Origin: CAWCTD01 sp963798455
GTDB taxonomy: Bacteria; Acidobacteriota; Terriglobia; Bryobacterales; Bryobacteraceae
DNA length: 64,000 bases
Assembly: GCA_963798455.1 (NCBI GenBank)
Contig: CAWCTD010000003.1
Span: 1,302,001 to 1,366,000, forward strand
Direction: 5' to 3'
Below, one piece after another: positions 44,301-53,678 of this stretch. The position numbers and the translations under genes were made by a program. The notes under the pieces are model-generated. The model did no database searches, had not been told where the DNA came from, and saw only the letters and a program-made list of their open reading frames with translations. Positions within the stretch are counted from its first letter, which is position 1; each line of letters begins with the position of its first letter.

Positions 44301-45332
44301 ATGCCGCTCTCCTACCAGGAGCCGGGCCTTCGTCTCTCTCGCGGGGCCCAAGCACCCCGCGCCACCGTGAAGGACCTTCAGCGCGACTTGCGGCGCCTTG
44401 GGTACCTCGCCACGGGCATTGACGGGAACTTCGGCAAGGCCACGGAGGCGGCGATCAAAGCGCTCCAATTCGACTTGCTATGCAGCCGCGGCACAGGATC
44501 CGATGGCGCCGCCCCGGTGCGTCTGCGCGACTACAACAAGGCCCGGGTCACAGCCGTGGACGGAATTCTGGAGGACAAACTGGCTGGGGTCTTCGCGGAC
44601 ATGCTGGCCGACAGCCGGTTCCCCCAGGTGCCGGACAGTCCCGACCCGGCCACGGAGAACGCAAGAATCGCCAGCGATCTGGCGGCAATGAAATCCACGG
44701 ACGTCCCGGGTCCCTTCTTGGTCGCGATCCTGGGCCAGGAGAGCGGACTGAAGCACTTTTCGGAGCCCTCCCCGTCCAACGACGACAACTTCGTGGTGGT
44801 AGGGTTGGACAGGAACGCTGCCGACACGGCCACCATTACGTCGCGCGGCTACGGCGTCGGGCAGTATACCCTCTTCCATCACCCGCCCACGGAAGCCGAG
44901 GTGAAGGATTTCATCCTCGACGCCCGGGCCAATGTGAGTAAAGTAGTCGGCGAGCTGCGCGACAAGTTCATACGCTTCGTCAACGGAAACACACCGGGCA
45001 CCCGGGCCGATGACCGGCAAGCCGAATTCGGGCGAGGCGCGCTGCGCCGCTGCAAGTATTCACCCGAAGACCCCCGCTACATGACCGACTGCCGCGGATG
45101 CCTTGCCGGCGCGGGTACGATGGACATCCAAGCCGGGCTGACCAGGTTCTATGCCGGTGCCAGTCGCGTGTACGAGCCGACCAGGTATCACCCGGAGACC
45201 GGGTACATGGGTGTCCCCATTCGCGCCAACATCGGCTGCGACTGGCCGTACGCCGTGCGGCGATACAACGGCGGTGGCCTGGATTCCTACCACTATCAGA
45301 CCCAAGTGCTGCTCCGCGTCCTCAACCGCTGA
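44301..45332 (+). CDS. peptidoglycan-binding protein with lysozyme-like (lytic transglycosylase) domain
   Basis: The 343-residue protein begins with a PG_binding_1 domain (about 25-85: VKDLQRDLRRLGYLATGIDG, NFGKATEAAIKALQFD). A lysozyme-like domain follows from about 125, with LVAILGQESGLKHFSEPS (probable catalytic Glu), SRGYGVGQYTLFH and a late VRRYNGGGLDSYHYQ. Both patterns are typical of lytic transglycosylases, which cut the glycan strands of peptidoglycan. There is no obvious signal peptide, which is odd for such an enzyme next to three exported proteins and may mean release by another route. It lies three bases after the previous stop. Confidence 0.7.
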   Translation: MPLSYQEPGLRLSRGAQAPRATVKDLQRDLRRLGYLATGIDGNFGKATEAAIKALQFDLLCSRGTGSDGAAPVRLRDYNKARVTAVDGILEDKLAGVFADMLADSRFPQVPDSPDPATENARIASDLAAMKSTDVPGPFLVAILGQESGLKHFSEPSPSNDDNFVVVGLDRNAADTATITSRGYGVGQYTLFHHPPTEAEVKDFILDARANVSKVVGELRDKFIRFVNGNTPGTRADDRQAEFGRGALRRCKYSPEDPRYMTDCRGCLAGAGTMDIQAGLTRFYAGASRVYEPTRYHPETGYMGVPIRANIGCDWPYAVRRYNGGGLDSYHYQTQVLLRVLNR

Positions 45333-45346
45333 ACCCGGCGGAGATC

Positions 45347-46075
45347 TTACTGGACAAAGCGCATCTCGCCGAAGCGCTGAGGCACGTGCGGGCCGGGCGT
45401 CGGCAGCATCGAGTCGGACCAAATGCTCATCCGGCGGTTGGGCTCCACGCCGTCCCACCGGTTCAGGTTGAAGGTCCACACCGTGCCCGGTTGCGGGCGC
45501 CTGGACATCTCCTGGAAGTTGACCCACGGGATGGACACTTCCAGGCTCCAGCCGCGATCCTTGTCCCCTCTTTCATTGAGCGTGCCATTAATGTTGGCCG
45601 CCACTTTGACGCCGTCGAGGTTGAACCGCTTGAAGAAGGCGCGGGAGCCGCCGCCCAGATCCGCGCTCAGGTAGTCGTAGAGCACCGCGCGCGCATTCAT
45701 CTCCAGGCCGATGTAGACGCCGGTCTGCGATGGCCGGGCATTGATGAAGATCTCCACCGCGTCGTCGCGGTAGGTGGGATCGTCGCGCTCGGTGAAGTTC
45801 GCGGTGACGTCCGCGTCTTCGCAGTCGTACGACACATACAGGTTCTCGTCGTCCCAAAGCAGCCGGGCCACGGTCTTCTGTTTGGCGCCGGTTTGCGATT
45901 CCCACGGGAAGGTCAGCTCGGCGGTGTTGGCCGCGGCCCACGCCTTGTCGTCCAGTTTGCCGTCGATGACGATGGGCGAAGCCGCTCTCTTTACTTCGTA
46001 GCTTGGAATGGGAGGCGCGGGGCGGGTCTGGCCCCATAAGGCACAGCTCAGCAGGATAGCGGAAAGTGGTTTCAT
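45347..46075 (-). CDS. exported CBM9-like carbohydrate-binding protein
   Basis: The 242-residue protein has a signal peptide (MKPLSAILLSCALWGQ) and a CBM9/DUF1083-type beta-sandwich: SPIVIDGKLDDKAWAAA, VARLLWDDENLYVSYDCEDA, DDAVEIFINARPSQTGVYIG, WSLEVSIPWVNF and WTFNLNRWDG. Such modules bind sugar ends or mediate contacts in larger surface proteins. It faces the lytic-transglycosylase-like gene convergently and reads away from the deaminase gene. Confidence 0.82.
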   Translation of the reverse strand: MKPLSAILLSCALWGQTRPAPPIPSYEVKRAASPIVIDGKLDDKAWAAANTAELTFPWESQTGAKQKTVARLLWDDENLYVSYDCEDADVTANFTERDDPTYRDDAVEIFINARPSQTGVYIGLEMNARAVLYDYLSADLGGGSRAFFKRFNLDGVKVAANINGTLNERGDKDRGWSLEVSIPWVNFQEMSRRPQPGTVWTFNLNRWDGVEPNRRMSIWSDSMLPTPGPHVPQRFGEMRFVQ

Positions 46076-46135
46076 GCATCCACGAGTGTAGTGGAAATGC
46101 GGCTATCATGGGAGACGGGAGACCTAGGAGAGAAC

Positions 46136-46588
46136 ATGCGTCATGTTCCCGGTTGGGACGAGTATTATCTGAGCATTTGCAGGGAAGTGGCCGCGCGGAG
46201 CAAGGATCCCAACACACAGGTCGGCTGCGTCATCGCAGGACCCGCCCACGAGATCCGTTCCACGGGCTACAACTCGCTGCCCAGGGGCATCCGGGACGAC
46301 GTGCCCGAGCGGCTGGAGAGGCCCGGGAAGTATCTCTGGATGGAGCACGCCGAGCGAAACGCAATCTACAACGCGGCGCGCTGCGGCACACCTCTGGAGG
46401 GCTGCACAATCTATGTCGTGCTGATGCCCTGCATGGACTGCGCCCGCGCCATCGTCCAGGCGGGGATCCAGCAGGTGGTCGTTTCAGGCGAGCGCATGAG
46501 CCAGTACTCGAGCGAATACTACGACGAGCACTTCCGCCTGGTGGAAGTACTCTTCCAGGAGGCCGGCGTTGGCGTGAGGCAGGTGTAG
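46136..46588 (+). CDS. deoxycytidylate (dCMP) deaminase family protein
   Basis: About 150 residues. Zinc-dependent deaminase motifs are present: MEHAERNAIYNAARCG (HAE) and VVLMPCMDCARAIVQAGI (PCxxC), after an N-terminal WDEYYLSICREVAARSKDPN that is typical of dCMP deaminases. It would convert dCMP to dUMP for thymidylate synthesis. The start at 46136 (MRHVPGWDEYY) has AGGAGA upstream; a longer frame from 46091 is less likely. Confidence 0.85.
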   Translation: MRHVPGWDEYYLSICREVAARSKDPNTQVGCVIAGPAHEIRSTGYNSLPRGIRDDVPERLERPGKYLWMEHAERNAIYNAARCGTPLEGCTIYVVLMPCMDCARAIVQAGIQQVVVSGERMSQYSSEYYDEHFRLVEVLFQEAGVGVRQV

Positions 46589-46608
46589 GGGCCGGGTGTG
46601 CCCGGTCC
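46589..46608. terminator. hairpin between convergent genes
   Basis: GGGCCGGG, a 4-base TGTG loop and CCCGGTCC pair over eight positions with one G-T wobble. It lies exactly between the stop of the deaminase gene and the stop of the next minus-strand gene. A two-way terminator is likely. Confidence 0.6.
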
Positions 46609-48000
46609 TTACTGATAGCCGAGGCAGTTATCGCACCACACCCCGTCGTCGTCGAAGTGAGGCCACGGCTCGCCCGCGTGGTAGTTCATCAGCCGGATGT
46701 TGTTGAACTCCGGCGTGGGCTCGAAGTACCCCGGTTCGCGCAAGTGCTTCTTCACGACTTCCTCGTTGAGTTCCACTCCAATGCCGGGCGTGTCGGGAAC
46801 CTTTACGTAGCCCTGGTTGACGATGGGCTTCTCGGGACCATTCACTAGGTCCTGCCACCACGGCATGTCCACGGCGTGGTTCTCCATGGCCAGGAAATCG
46901 TCGAAGGTGGCGCACATGTGCACGGTCGCCATGGAATTGATGGGGCCGCCCGCCATGTGGACGGCGGTCCGGATCTTGTTCTTAAAGGCGTAATCGGCAA
47001 TGCGCTTGGTTTCGATGGCGCCCCCCGAAGTGCCCGGGTCCGGATGGATGATGTCGACAGCTTGCCCGTCGATCATGTCCTGGAAACCGCCCTGGAGCCC
47101 GAAGGTGTTCTCTCCGGTCAGGACAGGAGTCGCAGTATTGTCCCTGATCTGCTTCAGCCCGCGCCAGTCCTGCCAGTTGATCAGATCTTCCGCCCAGGCG
47201 AGGTTGTACGGCTCGAACGACTTGGCCAGAGTGATCGCGTTCTCGACGGTCAGCCCTCCGAAGTGATCGCATGCCAGGGGCAGGTCCTTGCCGATCACGC
47301 CGCGTGCCATCGCCAGATATTCGCTCAAATAACCGAGCCCCTTCTCTGTCAGGAACCGGCCGGCAAACGCGCCTTCCCTGTTGCGGACCAAGCTCATCTG
47401 CAGGTCCATCTTGAAAAATTGGAAGCCTTGCTGTTTGCGTCGCGTCAGCCGTTTCTCATAGGACTTGATATCCGAGGTGCTGGTCGTATCGCAATAGACG
47501 CAGACACGATCCCGCTTCTTCTCCCCGAGCAGCTTCCACACGGGCACGCCCAGCACCTTGCCCCGGATGTCGTTGAGCGCCACGTCAATGGCGCTGTAGC
47601 CGCCCCCGGCCCGGCCATGGCCGGCAAAGGGTCGTATGCCCCTCAGGATCTGTTCCGCTTGCATCGGGTCCCGGCCCAACAGGGTGCCCTTGAAAACGAG
47701 AGCGTTGTCCTTCCCGCCCGCGTCGCGGACTTCGCCCAATCCGTAGACTCCCTGGTTGGTGTCGATCCGGATGAAAGGATAGTCGTAGTTGGCCGCAATC
47801 GTCAGAGCGCGCATGTCGGTGATCTTCAGATTGCTTGGAGCCGAATTCGTGTTCACGCGCCGGGGCGCTCCTTCCGGCCGACCCTGAGCGTCCAACCTCG
47901 GCTGGGTGAGCTTAAAAAGACCGGCGAGCGCGCCGGCGCCCATCGCCCGCTTCATGATCTTGCGGCGCGAAATGATCGTTAGATTATTTCTGATACTCAT
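46609..48000 (-). CDS. Tat-exported mandelate racemase/muconate lactonizing family protein (paralog 1)
   Basis: 463 residues from the ATG at 48000 (MSIRNNLTIISRRK), which follows GAAAGGA. The N-terminus carries a twin-arginine signal (SRRKIMKRAMGAGALAGLF). The enolase-superfamily body has an N-terminal capping domain (TNQGVYGLGEVRDAGG) and a TIM barrel with FFKMDLQMS (catalytic Lys), metal ligands in LACDHFGGL, WAEDLINW and TGENTFG, then DIIHPDPGTSGG and HMAGGPINS. Such enzymes abstract a proton alpha to a carboxylate, often dehydrating acid sugars. Three close paralogs lie at 58.5-63.2 kb. Export by Tat is unusual for this superfamily. The substrate is unknown. Confidence 0.87.
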   Translation of the reverse strand: MSIRNNLTIISRRKIMKRAMGAGALAGLFKLTQPRLDAQGRPEGAPRRVNTNSAPSNLKITDMRALTIAANYDYPFIRIDTNQGVYGLGEVRDAGGKDNALVFKGTLLGRDPMQAEQILRGIRPFAGHGRAGGGYSAIDVALNDIRGKVLGVPVWKLLGEKKRDRVCVYCDTTSTSDIKSYEKRLTRRKQQGFQFFKMDLQMSLVRNREGAFAGRFLTEKGLGYLSEYLAMARGVIGKDLPLACDHFGGLTVENAITLAKSFEPYNLAWAEDLINWQDWRGLKQIRDNTATPVLTGENTFGLQGGFQDMIDGQAVDIIHPDPGTSGGAIETKRIADYAFKNKIRTAVHMAGGPINSMATVHMCATFDDFLAMENHAVDMPWWQDLVNGPEKPIVNQGYVKVPDTPGIGVELNEEVVKKHLREPGYFEPTPEFNNIRLMNYHAGEPWPHFDDDGVWCDNCLGYQ

Positions 48001-48270
48001 CAAAATGGATTCCTTTCTGGTGTCGCGACTCAGCCCATGATTATACAGTGTTAATCTGTGGGCCGCTGGGGAGGCGCTTGGTCTGCTATGGGGGCCGTAA
48101 TCCACCCGTAACGGGCCGGGTGAATGGATTTGCCGGGATAGGAACGCGCAAACGCTGTCTCAGACAGTGGGGTGAGGCGGCGTCTTGTTGTTTAGGCTGC
48201 TGACGGTTCCCTGACTCGCTCGCCGGCGCTCCGAGATGCACTTTCGAGCGCGCCTCCGGCTTTGGGCATT
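48001..48270. other. non-coding stretch upstream of the enolase-like gene
   Basis: No gene is seen. The promoter of the 46609-48000 gene should lie at its left end. Confidence 0.4.
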
Positions 48271-48708
48271 TCAAGAAGGGCTCCGATCATCCGTCCCTGA
48301 AAGAGGCTGCTCAGGCCGGCGCCGGCAGCAAACCCCACGCCTCCGATCACTCGATTTGGGCCGTGCCCGCAGATACCGCGGCTTCAAGGCGAGCGTCGTG
48401 AGCCCCGTCAGCTCGTCGAGCGCCATCACCGCCAAACGCAGCCATGCCACATTGGCACCAAAACGAGCGGACGGCATCACCCCCGCCGCCGACTCATTTT
48501 TCGACACTTCATGCAGGGCTTCGACGGAGCCCGCCTCCGGGATCAAGGCTGTGTCACGCTCAGCAAGTCCACATGCGCCCTCACATTGCCGCCGCGGAAG
48601 TCGTCGGCCAGCACCGGCTCGATCGAAGGATGCACGTAGGCAGAGAATACCAAAGCCCCAGAGTTTGACTCTGGTTCCCTGGTTACCACTCCTGACTTTC
48701 CCTCGCAT
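48271..48708 (-). pseudogene. degenerate transposase remnant, possibly IS1380-like
   Basis: On the minus strand one frame reads ARFGANVAWLRLAVMALDEL followed by TGLTTLALKPRYLRARPKS, close to the end of the IS1380/IS4-type transposases. A preceding stretch in another frame reads DDFRGGNVRAHVDL. The frames do not join and no complete domain is present. It separates paralog 1 from the rest of the carbohydrate cluster. Confidence 0.4.
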
Positions 48709-48734
48709 GTCAGAATACGAGGTCCCATCACAAG

Positions 48735-50261
48735 CTATCTCTGGGCGATCACACCTCGTGGAGAACCCGAAAGCCAGTGAGAACGTCCCAGGCGCTCAAT
48801 CATTTCCACGTGGTCGCCGTAAAAGACTACGCGGTGGAGCCCCTCGAATGTCTCTACATTGAAGTCCCACGCTCTTGCCGGCCTTTGATCTGTGGCAATG
48901 TTCACCAGTGACCAGTTGCGCAGCAACTTCTGCGCGTCGCTCACGCGCGTCCGCAGCTTGTTGCGGCACCCGCGGTCGACATCAATGTTGCCCGTCACCT
49001 CGCCGGTAGAAACGAGGAATACCTGCGGACTTGAGAACTTGGCGAGCGTCATCGGGCCCTGACCAGCGAACAGCACCTGAATACACGTTGCGTTTATATC
49101 CCCGCTGTAAGGATAGCCGCGCAGGATGTATGGAAAACCAGGTCCGCCGACCCCCTGCATTGCCGTGGGTGATGTGCAGTGCAGGTGATGGACTTCGTTT
49201 GCGCCGATGTCGAAGACAGGATCCGTGATGAAGCCGGGCTTGCCCGAAAACGAGGTCACCAGCATCATGGTCATAGCGCTACCGATGTCGGCCTCGCACA
49301 CGCCATATAGCCCCTGGTCGTTCAGCTTTGAAAACGATATGCAAGGGTACCCACCCCCACCCATATCTTTGTGGCCGCTTATGCAGTTGATGGCGATCGC
49401 GTTAGCCTTCTCCTGGCGCATCAGTTCGACGTTGGCGAGATGCACGCGCGCGGCCAATACGGTTTGTTCCCGGGGAGGTTCGCGAACTAGAGAGGCACCC
49501 TTGATAACCTCGTCCGCAAGCCTGCCCGCCTCGTTTCCGTCCACCTTGTCGATCAAGCCCCTTAAAGTCTCCCAAGAAGGGTATGCGAATGTGGTGCCGA
49601 ACTGCTTTGAGAAACCCTCGCCGTATTTGTACTCTGGCCTGTCATATGACAGCACCAGCACTTTGCTCTTCCGCAAGTGGTGAATGGTGAAGAAGGCGTC
49701 CGCGTACGGGTCCAGACTCTCATAGTTGCTTGAGACGACGATGTCGACCTTCCGACCGCGTTGCGTGGCCTGCGAGGGGAACTGCCACTCGTGGCCGCCG
49801 TAAGGCCTTTCGTAAACGAGCGTCGGCTTGTCAAGTGCGAATATCGGTTCGAGATCGGTCCCCGTTCCCGAGGTGACGGGGACGACGAGAATCCCGTCCA
49901 CATCGCCGACGGACTGAGCCCACGCCGGCACCGCGCCGCGTTGGCGGAGCACCTCGCCTCCCACGAAGTGGATGCGGCGAGGGTAACGCTTCTCAAGCTG
50001 TGCGAGGTTGGCATCGATCTCCTTGATCTCCTGATCAAGGTTGACGCTGCGCCCCGGCCACCCCGTTGTTGACGCCATAGGCCCGCCACCCGCCCCATAA
50101 CGGGCTAGGTAAACCTTCTTGACGACGGCCGGGCCGTCCCAATCGCCGGTCGGCAAACCGAGGTTTCTCCCCACCGGTCCCTGGGCGAGCGCCGCAGGTA
50201 TTGCGCCAGCCGCAGAAGCCATGAATCCGCGACGTGACGATTGAAATGAATTCTTGAGCAT
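48735..50261 (-). CDS. Tat-exported sugar-isomerase-like protein (L-fucose/L-arabinose isomerase fold)
   Basis: 508 residues from the ATG at 50261 (MLKNSFQSSRRGFMASAAG), preceded by AGGAGG. It has a twin-arginine signal. The body resembles the fucose/arabinose-isomerase superfamily: VYLARYGAGGG, DGILVVPVTSGTGTDLEPIF, NAIAINCISGHKDMGGGGYP, CEADIGSAMTMMLV and VHHLHCTSPTAM, where Glu, Asp and His residues could bind metal. These enzymes are normally cytoplasmic and interconvert aldoses and ketoses. An exported form may instead act on a sugar or sugar acid in the periplasm, or only bind it. It is 42 bases after the TonB receptor gene on the same strand, so it probably forms one transcription unit with it. 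Confidence 0.7.
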   Translation of the reverse strand: MLKNSFQSSRRGFMASAAGAIPAALAQGPVGRNLGLPTGDWDGPAVVKKVYLARYGAGGGPMASTTGWPGRSVNLDQEIKEIDANLAQLEKRYPRRIHFVGGEVLRQRGAVPAWAQSVGDVDGILVVPVTSGTGTDLEPIFALDKPTLVYERPYGGHEWQFPSQATQRGRKVDIVVSSNYESLDPYADAFFTIHHLRKSKVLVLSYDRPEYKYGEGFSKQFGTTFAYPSWETLRGLIDKVDGNEAGRLADEVIKGASLVREPPREQTVLAARVHLANVELMRQEKANAIAINCISGHKDMGGGGYPCISFSKLNDQGLYGVCEADIGSAMTMMLVTSFSGKPGFITDPVFDIGANEVHHLHCTSPTAMQGVGGPGFPYILRGYPYSGDINATCIQVLFAGQGPMTLAKFSSPQVFLVSTGEVTGNIDVDRGCRNKLRTRVSDAQKLLRNWSLVNIATDQRPARAWDFNVETFEGLHRVVFYGDHVEMIERLGRSHWLSGSPRGVIAQR

Positions 50262-50303
50262 GTTAACTCCTCCTAGGATTGTGTCAAACACTGTGACTGC
50301 GTG

Positions 50304-53300
50304 TCAGAATTCGAACCGGCCTCCAACGACCACCAGGCCGTTAAGGCCTCCCACGGCGTTGTAGCTCGACCCGGTCTGAAGGGCGAACTTGCCAAAGCTC
50401 TCCGGGCTGCTGAGGTTCACCGCCGTGTCCGGCGTCTGCGACATCAGGCGCACGGGGATGTTGTTCCCGTCCACCCGCAAGCTGAATCGGTACCGCTCCA
50501 CTGCCCAGCTCTTCGAAATGGACCATTCGGGAAAGATGTTCCACAGCCCCTGCTGAGTGCCCGCTCCCAGCGAGCCGTGAGTAAACTGAGCCGGATAGGC
50601 GAAGGCGCGGATGTCGTACAGCGGGTTTTGCGCGCTCTGCGGAAAGCGGTGCTCTCCCATGCTCCAGTTCGCCACCTTGACCTGGTCGTTCGGCACAAGC
50701 TGGTTGGGACGGGACGGACCACCCGACAAGTACTTGTAGGGACTGCCCGAGAAGCTGAATGTGACCGCGGGCCCCGACTGGATCGTCTCGACTCCCGCCA
50801 CGTTCCAGCCGCCAATGACCTGGCTCAGCCAGCCGCCGTTGCTCAGCAATCTCCGGCCCTTCCCGATCGGCAGATCGTACATCCCCTGAAGGACGAACCT
50901 GTGCCGCGTGTCGAAACTGGTCGGGGCCTTGGTCAGGCGCCAGTTGTAATACTGCCAGCCGTCGCCGACCGTGCCGGCGAGGTTCTTGCTCCACGTGTAG
51001 TGCGCGTTCAAGGTGAGCCCGTTGGGCGAGTAGCGCTTCTCAGCGCGTGCCGTGAACCCGTGGTATGTGTTGTGGCCGGCGTTGGTCACATAGGAAATCG
51101 TGCCGAACTGGGTGTAGGGCTTGTAGTTCTGTGTCGCTGCGTAAACCGCGTTGAGCAGTGTGAGGTCCGTGGAGGTGTAATACGAGGTGGCCAATTGGTT
51201 GATGTTGCCGCTGGTGTTCAGATGCACGCCCGACGAGCCCTGGTACACAAACTCGGTGAGCCACGTCGGGCCCATCTGCATCTCGACGCCACCGGACCAG
51301 TTCATGACGTACGGGAGCCGCAGGTTCGAATCGATGAAGGTGGCGCCGCGGCCGCTGTAGTTGGTGCCCAGGAACTGCGACGTGCCGTCGGGGTTGACGA
51401 TGAAGCTGCGATTGGGAGGACCTTGCGACAGGTAGAACGCCGGGCGCGGGTCGCCGGGCACTTGCTGCACCACCGCAGTGGCCGTGTAGTCCTGGAAGCC
51501 GGCGCTGGGCAACAGGTCCCGAGTGTACACGCCGAAAGAGCCACGGAACACCATGTTGCTACGGAAGTTCCAGGCCGCGCCGACGCGCGGCTGGAAGTTG
51601 TTCCTGTCGGTTTTGTAGAGCGGCCCTGTGGGATGCGTGATCGCTCCCATTTTGCCGGTCAGCGGATCTACCACCGTTGGGTCGAACTGCGATTGGTGGT
51701 TCCACTTGTCCTGGAACGGCGTCTCCAGGCTGTAGCGCAAGCCCAGGTTCAGCGTCAGGTTGCGCCTCGCCTTCCAGTCGGTCTGAATGTAGCCCGAATG
51801 GCTCCACCAGCGAGGCAACCGGTTCCAGATCTGCTGTGTGTAAGTGGCCGAGGTGACGGCGCCCAGCACGAACGAGGCGAAGATGTTCCCGGTGTTGGGC
51901 GTGAACGGCAGCGCCGTGCCGCCCGTCTGAAAGCTGTAGCTGCCAGAGGGCAGCACCTGGTCCACGTCGTTCTCCCGCGTCCGGATGACCTCATAGCCGA
52001 ACTTGATGGTGTGCTTGGATAACAGCTTGGTCACGTTGTTCTGGAAACTCACGTCTTCGTTGATCGTCCGGGTGTACCCGCCGGGACCGATGCCGTATAA
52101 GGCGCTGGTATTCGACTGGAAACTGGGGAAGTTCTCCGCCCCCACGTTGGGGATCCCCAGCTTCGCCGCCCAGCCTTGGCCCACCGTGGGTGGGTCAGTG
52201 GGGCTCTCCCACCGGCCAAAGCCCAGCCGCAGCTCGTTCATGAGCGTGGGGCTGAAGGTGTGATAATCGGCAAACGCCCAGTTCTGTTGGTCGATGGGGG
52301 CCGGCCGCGCGGGGGCTAACGTGCCCAGTAAGCGGTTGCCAAGGTACGCCGCGAAGCGGTTGTTTGGTACAAAGTGTGCGTTCCACGAATTCCGGATGAA
52401 GAACTTGTTCTTCGGGCTGATCTCCTGGTCGATCTTGGTGTCGAATTTGTTGCGGTAGGAACGATACAGCGTCGTGCCGAGGAAGTTGTTGCTGGGGCCC
52501 GTGCGACTGTACGTGGTCGCCGACGGATTGTTGGGCGCCAACCAGGGGCTCGTGGCCAGGAAGTTGTTCACCACCGGGTCGAACCGGCTCTTTGGAATCT
52601 GCATGCCCGAGAACGGAGTCGCCGTCCAGGTCCCGCCGGACTGGGTCATCGACTTGGGATCGTAAATAGGGTACCCTCCACCCGCGGCCTGCGGGAAGCT
52701 GAAGTCCCCGTTCAGCATGTTCAGATCCGGCGTGGTCCCCGTCTGGGGTTCGTCGGCCCTCTCGTCGTGCCGGCCGTAGGCGAACAGGAAGAAGGTCTTG
52801 TTCCGCCCAGAATAGATCTTCGGAATTACCACCGGGCCCGACACCGTCGCTTGCCCCGTGTGAAGGGAGATGGGGCTGTTGCGGGTGCCTTGCTCGAGGT
52901 AACCGCGGTGAATCATCGCGGCGTTATTCCATCGATCCTCCAGCGCACCGTGCAGTTCGTTGGTTCCACTCTTGAAAGTCATGGAGAAGATGCCGCCGGA
53001 CGCGTGGCCCATTTCGGCAGGCGCGCCGGTGGTGTAAACCTTGACTTCAGCCAGCGCGTCCATGGACGGGTTCACGGTGTAGTAGGTGTCGCCGACATCG
53101 GCAGCGACTGACCTCTTGCCACTGACGCCGTCCAGGGTAAAGCTCAGAGCGCTTGCGTCTTGGCCCACCACACTGGTGTTGGCCCCTCGCGTTTGTAGCC
53201 CTGCCACGTACTGAACGAGTCGTTGCGCCCTCATTTGAAAGGTAGGGAGCTGTTCGATCGCCTTTGAGTCCACAGCTTGGCTGACTTGCGAGGTCTCCGT

Positions 53301-53678
53301 CGCAAGCAGCGGCGCAGAGCCTGTGACTTGCACCGACTCGCTCGTGTCGCCGACCTGCAATCTCACGTCGACGCGCGGCACCTCCGCGGCCCGCAGTTCA
53401 ATACCCCTTTGAACATAAAACTTGAAGCCGGCGGCCTCCACTCTCAATTCGTACATGCCGACGGCTAGAAAGGGAATGTAGTAGCTTCCTTCGGCGTTCG
53501 TCACCCCGTTGGAGACGAAGCCGGTTTCAGTATTCGTCAATGTGACCTTGGCCCCAGGAACCAGCGCGCCGGCGGGGTCCGTGACGGTACCCACCAACGT
53601 AGCCGTTCGAGCTACCTGGCCCATGGCGAGAGCTGTGAAAATAAGAAGGCAAACTGCCAACAGCGAGAGCCGTTTCAT
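50304..53678 (-). CDS. TonB-dependent receptor with carboxypeptidase-regulatory-like N-terminus
   Basis: About 1124 residues from the ATG at 53678 (MKRLSLLAVCLLIF), preceded by GAGGAGGG. After a signal peptide comes a carboxypeptidase-regulatory-like domain (about 25-105: ATLVGTVTDPAGALVPGAKV, GSYYIPFLAVGMYELRVEAA). A plug-like segment (about 120-230: QVTGSAPLLATETSQVSQAV, FTLDGVSGKR) and a long beta-barrel ending in GGRFEF follow. The typical aromatic last residue for outer-membrane insertion is present. It imports or binds carbohydrates, like the receptors that dominate acidobacterial genomes. The next gene on the same strand is the sugar-isomerase-like protein. A paralog lies at the right edge of the window. 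Confidence 0.9.
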   Translation of the reverse strand: MKRLSLLAVCLLIFTALAMGQVARTATLVGTVTDPAGALVPGAKVTLTNTETGFVSNGVTNAEGSYYIPFLAVGMYELRVEAAGFKFYVQRGIELRAAEVPRVDVRLQVGDTSESVQVTGSAPLLATETSQVSQAVDSKAIEQLPTFQMRAQRLVQYVAGLQTRGANTSVVGQDASALSFTLDGVSGKRSVAADVGDTYYTVNPSMDALAEVKVYTTGAPAEMGHASGGIFSMTFKSGTNELHGALEDRWNNAAMIHRGYLEQGTRNSPISLHTGQATVSGPVVIPKIYSGRNKTFFLFAYGRHDERADEPQTGTTPDLNMLNGDFSFPQAAGGGYPIYDPKSMTQSGGTWTATPFSGMQIPKSRFDPVVNNFLATSPWLAPNNPSATTYSRTGPSNNFLGTTLYRSYRNKFDTKIDQEISPKNKFFIRNSWNAHFVPNNRFAAYLGNRLLGTLAPARPAPIDQQNWAFADYHTFSPTLMNELRLGFGRWESPTDPPTVGQGWAAKLGIPNVGAENFPSFQSNTSALYGIGPGGYTRTINEDVSFQNNVTKLLSKHTIKFGYEVIRTRENDVDQVLPSGSYSFQTGGTALPFTPNTGNIFASFVLGAVTSATYTQQIWNRLPRWWSHSGYIQTDWKARRNLTLNLGLRYSLETPFQDKWNHQSQFDPTVVDPLTGKMGAITHPTGPLYKTDRNNFQPRVGAAWNFRSNMVFRGSFGVYTRDLLPSAGFQDYTATAVVQQVPGDPRPAFYLSQGPPNRSFIVNPDGTSQFLGTNYSGRGATFIDSNLRLPYVMNWSGGVEMQMGPTWLTEFVYQGSSGVHLNTSGNINQLATSYYTSTDLTLLNAVYAATQNYKPYTQFGTISYVTNAGHNTYHGFTARAEKRYSPNGLTLNAHYTWSKNLAGTVGDGWQYYNWRLTKAPTSFDTRHRFVLQGMYDLPIGKGRRLLSNGGWLSQVIGGWNVAGVETIQSGPAVTFSFSGSPYKYLSGGPSRPNQLVPNDQVKVANWSMGEHRFPQSAQNPLYDIRAFAYPAQFTHGSLGAGTQQGLWNIFPEWSISKSWAVERYRFSLRVDGNNIPVRLMSQTPDTAVNLSSPESFGKFALQTGSSYNAVGGLNGLVVVGGRFEF

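Noticed and set aside
50301..52022. Long plus-strand open frame of 573 codons opposite the TonB receptor
   Set aside because: It is an antisense shadow caused by high GC content. The opposite strand has a full receptor with signal peptide and aromatic C-terminus.
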